Shown here: positions 39,033 to 51,000 of the stretch, piece by piece
Numbering within the stretch: position 1 is the stretch's first letter
Layout of the letters: the number at the start of each line of letters is the position of its first letter
From: Stercorarius parasiticus
Taxonomy: Eukaryota; Chordata; Aves; Charadriiformes; Stercorariidae
Length of the DNA stretch: 64,000 nucleotides
NCBI GenBank assembly: GCA_013396915.1
Contig: VWZL01001350.1
Location: 96,461-160,460 of the forward strand
Direction: 5' to 3'
Made by a program: the position numbers and the translations under genes
Notes under the pieces: model-generated
Database searches by the model: none
What the model was told of the DNA's origin: nothing
Seen by the model: only the letters and a program-made list of their open reading frames with translations

Positions 39033-40907
39033 TCAAAATTTGATAGAAGTTTTCAAGACAATTTTCCAGTTAGCTTGAAATAGCATAGGTGGAATTTGAA
39101 GTCAAGAACAAAATACCCATGAACTCCTGTGGGCGCAGACAATACTTAATTCTATTTTGTTCAACATACATTTTTACACTGTGTTTATTGCTGTGGTCTC
39201 TGAGTATCTTGCAGGGAATTAGGAAGACGGCCACCGTCTGTCACATGCGGTCGCTCAGCTGCTCCCCTGGGGCAGAAGGGAATGTGTGCCGGGGGGGTGT
39301 GCTTTTCCGCAGGAGAAATGGAAAGATCCCGCCAGGTAGCTCCGGAGCTTCCTCATCAAAAAAACTGCAGTGCATGTGGATGCAGGATGTTAAGTATATC
39401 TGGAATCAGGCACATATGCCATGTGGCTGCCACATGGATTCAGCCACTGTAAGGAGCTCTATAACGGTGCCAATGTACGGAGGCTGCCAGCAGAAAGGTC
39501 TGAGCCCATCCCCGTACTTCTCCTCACCAGCTTGACTGTACATGTGCTTATCCCACAGTCTGAGCAGTGCTAGCAATGAGCAGCTGCAAGCAGAAGGGAA
39601 TTTACAATCACATTTCACTTTCATAGCATTACACTGCCAGTCTTTCATCTGGGGGGTTATCTGACCTATATTTCATCCTCTCCAAAGTAGCTTAACTTGT
39701 AAGAATCTTCCTCTTCGTACGTTTTTAATTCAGAAGAGTAGCTTGTACTGATTATACTACAGGACCTCTGAGTTTTACCACAGGTGGAATGAGTACCTAC
39801 ATTTATTTAGCTTGTTCAGCAAACAGTCCTTTAAGAGTAATTACTGGCAAATTAAAAAAGTCAAGTTAACTGTTGCAGAAATACAAAGGGATCACACAGT
39901 GTCTGAATCAGAAAAATACTGTTTGAAACAAGACATCATCAAAGACTGGTAAATTGAAAAATGTACAACATCTGTTAGATAACCCATTTACCATTTGATC
40001 TACTGTCATAATTCTTAAAAAAAAAATCAACCCAAAATGCTGCTGTAGCTGCTCACTGGTGGAATACAGAAGATAGAATTTCAGCAATCAGGTGATACAA
40101 AATGATGGAAATAAAAAAGGAAAATTTCTTAATTTCAGTGTACTCTAAAGGTATCCAAATGAAAAACTCTGAAAATATTTCTTCCTAGTAAATATTCAGT
40201 TTATTTAGAGATTATATTGCTAGTTCTGCAGAGCACCAAAGTAACAAATCAGTCATCTTATATTTTATAAATTTGAAGAGTACTGATAATAGATCTGATG
40301 TAGCATTTCTTCAAATGCTGTTCTTCATTGATCTGAGTAGAAAGAAAACAGGTGTGATTTTTTCCAGCATAGCAAGCAACATTTTCTAAAAGCATTCAAG
40401 ACTAAACAGTCAATGAAGTCTCATTACACATGCAAGAAAATTAAACATCGTCATATTTTGTTGTTACGATTATGAAAACATTCAGCTTATGTGTCATGCA
40501 CTCCCTGCAGGGAAAACCAAGTTCAGCATTATGTAAACAACAACAGTATCCTTAACAGTGGGAAATCTAGGGAAATTCACATAATGAAAATCTTCAGTGT
40601 AAAGGAGCTAGTGAGGTTGTCTCCTCCACTCCACTCATACCTTATATTTTAAAAGTCAGCATTTTTCATACTGACAGCTACAGTGAAATCTTAGTTACTA
40701 TATTAAAATAAGAAATAACTACACTATGACAGATATAACTCAGTCTATTGACTACTACTAAATATTGAGATTTTAGTTGTGAAATAAAAACTCTGGTTTT
40801 CTTCGGATAACTCTTCCAATTACAAAAATTTCTATTCATTATAAATACACATGATGGCAACAGTCTTGGAAGTAAAATAGTATCAAAATGACACCACAGC
40901 TAGGATT

Positions 40908-40944
40908 TTAACTTAAATTCCTTAACTTAAATTCTTTAACTTCC
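40908..40944 (+). repeat. 14-bp tandem repeat
   Basis: TTAACTTAAATTCC (40908-40921), TTAACTTAAATTCT (40922-40935), then a partial TTAACTTCC. About 2.6 units with one substitution between the full copies. Confidence 0.93.
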
Positions 40945-43900
40945 TTCTATAAATAGTAATAGGTTAGTAAATCAGTAAATATAGGTCATCAATATTATTA
41001 CCAAGTAAGACATTTACTCAAGTTCTCCTGTTGAAGTTTTCCCATATTCTGATCAGCGGAAGTCTCTTTCCTTCCCTAAGGAAGCTTCACATTCATGCTT
41101 GCTTTAAGCTTTGCAGTATTTTCTCTTAAGTGATCCAACTGTGCTTTTAAAAAATCTGGATCTATAACTCTTCTGCATAAAATTAAACAGCCCCCACTGC
41201 TATTTTTCTTTGTAACCCGGGGAATTCAGAACCGTAAGCAGTGGTGGTCCATAACAAAAATGTGGCTCTGACATTGAGACACACATATTTCTTCTCAAAC
41301 TTGGTGTTCATATTAATTTCTTAATCCACGTGCGCAAAAGGTCTCCCTTTTCATTTTGAGGGGATACCTTGTGTAGTGTGAACATAAACTTATACTAAGA
41401 AATTCAACAAACACACCAACTGGAGCAGGCAGTATCATATTTTTCTTATACTTTCTGCAGGTGCTAGCCATAACATGCATAAAAAGAAACAAATATTCCC
41501 AATATTGAAGTTGTAGAACTTTTGGAGGAAGCCCTTTGTGCTGGCGTACTGGGGGAACCCAGTGATTGTCATGAGCAGACCACAAGCTGGCCAGAGTCCG
41601 TGGGCGGGCAGGGCGGCCTTTGTTCCTGCGAAATGAAGGAGCATCTGAACCTGAAGCTAAAGGCCAGAAGGCAGGATGGCAGGGCCAGGGCATGGTTAAG
41701 CCACCAGGACCAGCAGATGGACTGACAGCAGATATGTGCATCTGTCAATCCAAGGCAAAAGGGCACAAGGAAGGGAGGGCAGAGTCATCACCTGTTTTTG
41801 CAGGGGAAGGAATGGGCTGAGCTCCCGAGGTGAAATTCACTGGAAAGGACAGCTTGGAAAACGTGAGGAAGTGAACTGCCTGCTGCTGTTTGGTCTTAGT
41901 TTGTCCACACAAGCAGGACGCTGTGTAGATTTCTTTGTAAATAAACTGAATTTTGCTAAAGAAAGACCTTATTGTAAAAATCAATTTCCCCTACCAGCGG
42001 AGTAATTGGGTGCAGCTCTGAATACTGGCTAAGCACTTGAGTCAAAAAGCAACAAGATAAAGCTTTGAGCCTGGTAGAAAGGTTACTAAAAGAATCTTTT
42101 CAAGCCTATTCTGGACCATTACAAAACTGATTTCTTCTCCAGCCTTATCCCCAGGGCTCACAGCCACCGTTCTCAGAGGTTCCTTTCTTCCTGCCAGTGT
42201 GTAAAAAGCATAAACACTAGAGACAGTCTGCCTTCCTACAGCAGATTTCTTTCATGCCTGTTCAGGTTTCAGAGCAAAGTCCAAATACACGTGATGTGGG
42301 AAAATCACCCCTAACAAACGGGAAATTGGTGGCAAATAAATGGGTGGAGGCATAAGAATGCTTATCTCTTACCAAAGTTTATTTAGCTTTGCATCAGTGT
42401 GGAAGTCATACTGGTCCTGACTGTTTTTGAAGGGGAGGTATTCAAAGGCCTGTGTTGGCACAGAAGGGTGAAGAATCAGGAGAGATTCCAGCTAAGGAAC
42501 GGCTGGACTCATTATCAGCTCACTTCCTCCAGCTCACAAACCACCCAAATTGTCCCTCCATACCTACTGTCATAACGCAAAAGCATATCAGTTCTCTTAT
42601 CTAACACCCCAATGCACGGTTAGCCTGGAGAATTTAGAAGGTGCTGTGTACATAAATGTGTATATGCCTTTTTGATGAAGCCCTATACTCAGAATACATC
42701 ACTAAAGAAATAATCAATAAGCCCACGTTTCCTGGTACTTCATTCCGAGATTAAGCAGACTATCATGCAACAGTCAAAAAAGTACAGTAGCCTTGAATGC
42801 ATGGGGATTTAATAGCAAAAAAAGATCTCCCTCATACAGATATGAACACTAAGTAACTTCACCAACTGGAGTGAAATTGCTCCCTGTAACCTCGAACAGT
42901 TTATATTCTTAGGTCTTTAAATCTATGGATGTGCCTTCAGTCTTGAGACAATTGGTCAGGAAAATAAAACTATTCGTACTGTATGTCATTCATTTGTTTA
43001 CATGACAGTACATTTCTTTAATGAAAGGATTCCTTTTCTTTAGAAACACTTAGATGTTGAGTTTGGGGCACTAGGTAAATAATAGATACTGTGCGCAAAC
43101 TAAATAAAAGTAACATTTGCACTGTGAATTATTTTCTTTTCCCTTTTGTTGGAAACATTCCCTCCCTCCCTGCTAGTAACTGTAAATCTTTTTCTGTAAT
43201 GCTCTGTTAGCTTTAATAAGTACAGCACAGTAGCCAGTGCTGCCTTTCACTTACTGTAGCTGAATGTTAAGCAGCATTGCAAAATGTTAAGTTGCAAGAT
43301 AACTGACTAGCTTTCTTAAGACTTTTTAGGGAGATTGAGAATTAACAATGCTTCTCACCTCCCTCTTCACACTCCAATAGGAAAATGCTAATTTATTATT
43401 AACCTCGTCACAGCTGTCTCACATTCCATTTTCTCTGTTTCACAATTCAGACAGGAACATATGTGCTGGCACCACGCGTCTTTGATGGAAAAACAGTTGG
43501 GATTCCTTTCAACAAAGATTCTGCTCACAAAACTTCATGCGAGAGAGAGAGAAAACTTGCAATATTTAGGGCATAAACCCCATATATTGGAATGACAGTG
43601 CTTTCTCATGAGATCTAGTTGATAATGTCCTGATGCTTTATAGCTAAATTCCTTACTAGACATATCTATCACCTGACTCCTGAAAAACAAAATATGGCTT
43701 TAGTTATCTTAATACTGACAGTGGCAATATGTACGGAGAGGATGGGTTTATGCTGTTGGGCTGAATTTCTTGCAGGAGTTCTAGTCTACAGTCCTTCATA
43801 CTGCCTATATGTTGATATGTCTGAGAGGAAGAGTTTGGAGGCAGGCAGATAGTTTCACAGCATCCACAGATGATCCCAGCACATTGCTGGATTCCAGTTT

Positions 43901-46270
43901 GCCTGCTCGCCGCCCCCAGATGTATCCTGCCCCTCCTCGCTCTGTGCCACCAGGCATGAGCACTGTGCCTATGCCCTGTGCTGGGACATGTGCTACTGGA
44001 TGGAGCAGCTCTTACCTTGTTGCATCTACTGTACCAGCAGCAGAGGTGGTGAGGATGAACGAACCACTAGTGATGGTTTGGTCCCAGTGGATCTGTCCCA
44101 GGCCTGGTACGCACAGATCAGGAAAGCATTTCACTTAAAAATAAAACTCCGGTGTGGAACATGTTCATTCCCCTGACAAAAACCTTCAGTCTGGAGCAGC
44201 TCAGCAGATTTACCCTTACTACCACAAGCCAGACAAGATCCTTTACAAAGTGGCTGTGACCAAGCCAGACCACCCATCCTGTCTGTACTAGTTTCCAAGA
44301 CACAGGAGACAGACTATTCATGCCCAAACCCAGCCTGTGGCCACAGCAGTGACAATTTTCCTCCCCTCCAGGGCAAGTTAAAGCTAAGCTGCCCGACCCA
44401 GCCAGCTCTGCAGCATTGCTCTGTGAGTGTGCTGCCGTGGGTATGTGTGCTGCCAGGGACGGGAGCAAGGCTGAAGGGAAGACAATGTCATCTTTAGGGA
44501 GGGGACATGCTCTGCACACCTCTGTTTATGGAGGGCATACTGGCAGCCAATGGGCAGACCTGAGTGCCTGGGGCTAGGAAGGCTCTCCAAAAGACTCCCT
44601 CCTCTTCCAGTCACCTCTACTTAATGCATCTTTGATGTTCTTTCTTCATCCACCCAGCAGTAAAGCAGTTACAGTAAAGGGGTTATACACTCTACTAGTC
44701 ACACTCACAGCTCCTCAGACCTGCACTGCAAATCTAGTCCCTGCCTATCAGCCATGTCAATAGGAAAATTTCAAGCCCTGATAGTTGCAGGCTGTGGTCA
44801 ACAGCCTGTAGTAGTTATAACATTCCAGGCTAAACCACTTTTTGGTCCAGTGTGGGTCAATGTGGCATTAAGCAGATGTACTGTAACCATAGCACACCAC
44901 CCACTCCACTAAACTCAAATGCCCATTTTACTTTCCAAGGACACACGAAAAAGCCACAGGTTCTCTTTCCAGGTCAAGCATCTAAGACAGACAGCGTGGT
45001 GCCATCAAGGAGACAGCTATCTCTGCCAGGTGCCCAGGTGTTGCCACCTGGGGCCAGAGACCTTCTCCAGGAAATTCTCCTGGGTAAAGGTCTGCAAGGA
45101 AATGAGCCCAGCCTTGCAAAGGGATTTGAGTATTGATCTGGCAGGAGCCTGACTTCTAACGTAGAGTCTGCCCTCTCCTCTTTTCCAGCATATTGGGAGA
45201 CAGAGGAGAGTGAAGATTTACGCCTGGGAGACTTCTTTGTAGCTCCAAGTACAGGCTCAAACTGGCAGGATAAGGCCATGAAATACAAGACATGAAAAAT
45301 ATGAACACCAGAGCCAAGTTGCTGTGCCTGATTTTTGCCCGTTGCTGTTAAACTGCCCGTAATCAGAGAAGATGCATTACAGCATGTTTACGGCTTCTGT
45401 AGCCCCCAGCCACAGTGCCCATGCAGCAGTCGGCAGCAGGGAGAGCTCTCAGAGCCAGAGGATGGGGAGGAACAGAGCATCTGGACCTTTTTAAGATCTT
45501 AAAGAGTAACAGGCCACACTAAGCATGTGTTCTGGAAATCACGGACCTGATTTCCAAAGGGAATATTTTAAAAGATTTCCAGGCCAAGAAGGAGAGAGAA
45601 GGATAATGAGATTTTTGCCTTTCGGGTACAGGTACCTCAAAAAGAACAGTTAAAAAGCACAGGTCCCTGTGGATAGAGCTACTCTCCTAAGAGGGACAGA
45701 TACATCTTCTCTGTGATGTAAAAGATGAGTTTTTCTTTTGCTGCTAATTAGGCAGAGTTGCCCTGTTTTGATGAATTTGTCTGTCTTTGGTTTTGTATGG
45801 GTGTTGGCTCCTGGCAGAAAGAAGAGAGGAGACTTTTCTCCCCTGGAGGTTTTGTGCACACCATGGACTGTGTCAGATGTGGCAGGACACGTGGTCTCAC
45901 TACTGCATTTTGGTTTCCCTATTCTAAAACTGCCAAGAGCAGATGGGACACTGGTCCGTCCTTGACTGGAGACTTTGGCCAAATACTTCTTAAACTGTAA
46001 GTGCTTGCAGAACTGTAAAATACAGTAGGACTGTTCCAAAGTCAAATAACATCAATATCAGGTGACAGAATGAGTCAAAGCCTATATGTGCTTGTCCATT
46101 CATTGCATGAGCTAGGTGGCCAGTAAAGTTGCAGCAATAGAAAAAAAAAACGATACAGATGCTGACGTATATGCAGAGGGAAAGCATTCTTTAAGAGTCT
46201 GATGGGCTACATTCAGGTCTGATGCTTGTGTAGTCAGAAACAAACAAACAAAAATAATAAAAAATGCTAA

Positions 46271-46297
46271 TACGTAATGGTATACGTAATACGTAAT
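46271..46297. repeat. Triple TACGTAAT cluster
   Basis: TACGTAAT occurs three times (46271-46278, 46283-46290, 46290-46297) in 27 bp. Its complement ATTACGTA resembles C/EBP and PAR-bZIP/NFIL3 (D-box) half-sites. It may be a small tandem duplication with no function. Confidence 0.7.
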
Positions 46298-47753
46298 ACC
46301 TCCTGATGTAGAGGTGTGAGCGGTTGAGTACATGGTCGTAGCAGCAACTGGTGGTATCTCATTACCCAGTGGCTGTTCCACCCAGGGATGGCTCTCCAGA
46401 GCTGCTGACTGTGTAGGAAGGGCAGAAGCAGGCTACCAGGTGGCATAACCTGCATTAATTCCCTTTGATATTGAGGAAAAGGTAAGCCTTGGTGAGTTGG
46501 AAGTAGGCATCATATGGCCTTCCAGACCCAGGTCTCATGTGACTTGCTGTCAGGCGTGGGAGCACTAGGCAGCATGGTCATGCAGTCGCTTAACAGTCTG
46601 ATGAAGGGCCAGACAATGTGATTTGTGCTGTCTGTGGGCTGTGGATAAGGCTGGGATGCAGATAAAGGTGGGAAAGTGGGAAAGTGTACACTACGTGGGA
46701 CTGCAAGGCTTCAAGGTTCGTAGGACCCACAAAAGCATCTCAGTGTGTCCCAGTTGATGTGACCAGCATAGAATGGTGTGGTACCAGAAATGAGTACGCA
46801 AGAAAGATGAAAGTTTAGACTAGAAAATTAGTATTACCACCAAAGACATAGCCCACAGTCTTGTAACTTAAGTTTCAGGCTGTATACATAGCGGTCCCCC
46901 TGTCTCCAAAAGCCAATGGATGTTTAATTCACGTAATGCCTGAATAGAAATGGAGCGAGGCTTCTAGATTGTGGGCAAACACAGGATAGCATCTCTCCCT
47001 ATCCTGTCCCCCCTCCCCACCTAAGATAGTTGCTTCCTCTTACACATAGAAGAAATACAGGCTGAACATCTTAGCAGGCTTTAACAGCCTCGTTTATAAC
47101 ATCACATTTCCTCAGATACAATAGGTAATTTCACTGGGATTCAGACTTTCCTGGTGCAAAGGAAACATTAAATTGCTCACATGTATTTTAATGGTTCTGT
47201 TTGTAACTGGCAACTCCATTAATGTCAGAATACTATAAAGACATACAAAACAGTTTTACAAGAAATCATTAGTCATTAAAATGCGCAAAGACAATTTTCT
47301 CAAGCACAAATGGAAGTTTTCAGTTTTCTGAAAATCCCAAACTGCACCAGCCTGCAAGACTATTTTACTGACCTTAAAAATATTAATTCCATTAAAAACA
47401 GTGAAACTTGATTTGATGACTTAGAGATATTTTGTCAATGCTCATATTTTTTCTGTTTTAAAGGCTGAAATCATGTTACTCATGTTTCACATATTATCAT
47501 CTTTATCTTATTATTATATTTAAAATTCTAAGTTTAAATATTTTGGATTGCTAGATAACTGAAGCCAAACAATAACTTTTAAGCAAACAACAAAATAAGT
47601 TTAAGAATGCCATGAGAAACAAATGAAATTACAGCAGGGCTTCTGCTGTGACTGTAATTCAATTTCTCACTGAGCATGACCAGCTCTTCCTCTCTTGGCG
47701 AGGAGTGCGATGGACAGGACCCGCCATCCGCTCTGTGAACAGATGTAGGGCTG

Positions 47754-48037
47754 CGTATTGGGTTTGCAAGGCAAGGTTTTGGTAGTGGGGGTCTACAGGG
47801 GTGGCTTCTATGAGAAGCTGCTAGAAGCTTCCCCCATGTCCAATACAGCCAAGGCCAGCTGGCTCCAAGACGGACCCGCCACTGGCCAAGGTCAACCCCA
47901 TCAGTGACATTGGTAGCGCCTCTGTGATAATGTATTTAAGAAGGAAAAAAACCAACCCTGTGCAACAGAAATTGCAGTGGGAGAGACGAGTGAAAACGTG
48001 TGAGAGGAACAGCTCTGCAGAGACATCAAGGTCACTG
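47754..48037 (+). mobile_element. Fragment of avian ERVL-like LTR (5' part), plus orientation
   Basis: The 284 bp correspond to the first part of the LTR at 57338-58418, read in the opposite orientation. They start CGTATTGGGTTTGCAAGGCA (the terminal TG mutated to CG) and include the CTGCTAGAAGCTTC block. A TATA-like TGTATTTAAG lies at 47931-47940, and the match ends in GCTCTGCAGAGACATCAAGG plus about seven bases. The rest of the LTR is absent and no target-site duplication is visible. Family name is from memory; the homology between the two copies is visible directly. Confidence 0.85.
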
Positions 48038-51000
48038 TTTGCGAGCATAAAATTCACAAAAGTACTTGAAAGGATGCAGCCTTACAATAGGCTACATGTT
48101 GGTGACTGAGCTTGGCAAGACAATTTTCTTCTGTTAAAATGTAGCTTCTACTCCATAAAACACACTTCAGTGATATCAGTTTGGATTTTCTTGACTTCAT
48201 AGAAGGGAGTACTCAGAAGACATTCAAGGCATAGAGGGCAACATGATATAAGATGTGACAGGCATTGTACATGGAAGCCTGCTTCACAAACACAATCGAT
48301 GGGATGATGCAAAAAGAGGTAAACAGAGAATTTGTTAGAAAGGTTCTAGAAGGAAAAAGGAAATTCAGAGCGATAGGATGAGAAGGAGTCCAGCTTCAGA
48401 TGGATGCAGAGGTGGCTGCATTTAGCATGTGCTAGAGGGAAGACATTTAAGGCTCAAGAAGGTCAAGCTGTAGCAAAACTACCATAGTCAGGACGGGAGA
48501 TTATGAGCACCTATAAATAAGTTATGACCTGAGAACTGCCTAATAGGATGTGAAGGGTGAAGTGAGGGCTTGGTTCCAATTCAGTTGGAAAAATTTAAGA
48601 TTGCAGTAATAACTCCAAAATCCACTTCAGAACTGGAGTGCAAATGGAGCAATACATTATTCATTTCCCTCTTTTTCTATATTTCTCTTTTTTCCACTGT
48701 GCTGCCAGTGCCTGTGAGTTCACTTTCGATGCATCCTTCTCTTCCAGCAATGGTTCTTCTGTTTCCATTCTCTTTCTTCCTCCCTAATTTTCCCAGGCTC
48801 TTGCCTTCCACCTTTTTTCTAGCTTCCTGCCATTAATTTCTATCATCTACTGTTCCCTATTCCCTTGGTTAGCCCCATGTCCCTTTTTACTAGCTCAATT
48901 CTAGTGATTGCTTGCAGTGAAAAACCATATGTTAGATTCACCACTGACTACTCTTGTTTCTAAATGCAACCCCTCCAATTTCAGCAGCCAGCAGCATTTC
49001 ACTGGCATGGTGCTAGAACAGCAATGCAGGTGGGGTGGGGAGTTGGACTCCCATATTTACAGCAGTTAAAATCACAGACACAGTAAGGCTCAAAAAGAGT
49101 TGAAACTCTGCAGTGCTGCATCATGCCCTTACACGTGTAGGTGTCTCCCTTCTTGGCTACACTTCGAACATACGGAGTCAAGGTGCAGGAGAAAAGCTGA
49201 GCTTGCAGCTGGGAGGACATGGATGGCACCAAGAGACTTCTCTTAAAGAGTGACTGACTTTATTTCCCATAACACATGGCAAGCTGCGGCAGTGCACTAG
49301 AATCGGGGTAAATCAGGACACCCCTGACTGTGAGCAAGGCTACCAAATGTCTGGGGTTTGTCCAGACTTGTCTTCTTTTCCAGCCCTCAAAATCTTTCTG
49401 GGTGAATGTGAAAATATGAAAGCCCTTGGATGATAAAATTGTTGGCCCTACTATACTTTGTTGTCACAAAGGAACATTGGGATAATGCTTCTCCCCGTGG
49501 CTGTTACACAGCAAAAAGATCATATCCTCTGTGTTTGGCAGCACAGATTCTAATCCCAATCCTAACAACCATCTGTCAAAATTCTCCCTTCGCCAAAAGA
49601 CCAAGAGTTGAATGCGGTGGGTAACAAAGAGGAAAACAACAATGGTCTAGCTGTAAACTGGGAACGGGTGTACTGCTGATCCAAGGATGACCCCAACCTA
49701 GTATTTGGATCATCCAACAGCGTCAGGCAGTGCCACAGCCCTGCTTCCAGTTGTATGATGTGGGCCTGGTGCAGGGACAACCCTCGAACTTCTCTTAAGC
49801 TAAATGCAGATCAATAGTCAGACTAGTCATCTGATCTAACATTTTCATGGACGGTCCAAGTGATAAAAGCTCTAAAATGACGATGTGTGCTCTGCACAGT
49901 CACAGCACTCCTATGAACATGAAGGAAGGATGGTTAGCCACCTCAAACACAGCGTCTGCCTGTGGCACAGTCACCAGCTGTTTGTGGCACAAAGGGTCAT
50001 GGAGTGGCAAGGGTCTGCCACATAGCTGGGGACTATGCCATGTATCCACATGGAGGGGAAACCCTTGAAAAACCTAAAATGCAGCCAGCAAAATAGATCG
50101 TTATATAATTTTTTTTAGCTATAGGCGTATTTTCTCTGGTTGCATTGCTAGCTAGTTTCTTGGAATTTTTAGTACCATGACTGTAAGGCAGCATGTGCCA
50201 ATACACATGTCCTTACACAGTAAGTACTGCTGATTAAAACAGTTTCTACATAAATGCTTCCTCTGGAAAAGGGGTGATTTCTTCCTCTCACTTTTTTATG
50301 ATCATTTGTAACAACTGTTAATAACATTTTTAAAAACGTCAGTCTTATGTATGTGGTCCTAGACATGACACTCTCAAAAAATGTGCTTAAATTAGGCACC
50401 CTATTTTCAAACACAGCTCCTTAAACTTAAATAAAACTGTGGTCAGTGAAACCTCTTACTGGTGCCAGTCAATTAGCATCAGTGATGATGAGAAGTACCA
50501 GTTCTCCAGAAAATTAAGGCTCCATCAAAATCATTCAGACTTGTCACTAATTAAAACCACCAATGCTTGTTTTAATGATTTATTTTGATATCTGAATGTT
50601 AAAAGCAACATAAATGAGACATTTACAGAACTAATACTCAGTACCTAATGAACACTCAACTGCTGTCCATCAGTTTATTAATAATTACCACATGCATAAT
50701 TAGAGTTAAAAACTTATCTGTAGATTTTCAGCTTTATCTTGTGTTTGATAAACTGATTTACAGAAGGCCTGTAGCATATCATCAGCGTAAAAGCCTCCTT
50801 TGCCCTGAGCTCAGTAAGATTATTTTTAAACCCCTGAGAGCTTTTGTTGGTTAACTGTTAGAGCATGTGGGAGGACAGGACCAAGTGTACAATTTTGGAG
50901 AATACAGATGCAATTAGTTAAACACAGAACGTGAATTAAAGTGTCTGTACTGCTGAAAATGTTCAGAGCCTTTTAAAAGAAGCCTCCATTTTATATCAGT

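Larger units (their letters stand above)
39033..47753. other. Non-coding intergenic DNA with GC-richer patches
   Basis: No gene can be supported. Patches at about 39215-39540, 41500-41850 and 43800-45300 are more GC-rich than the surroundings and hold open frames up to 148 codons, but with no recognisable domains. Short tandem repeats lie at 40908-40944 and 46271-46297. Confidence 0.45.

Noticed and set aside
39089..39535. 148-codon open frame on the plus strand as a gene
   Set aside because: No recognisable domain. Kept only as a low-interest possible exon in the findings.
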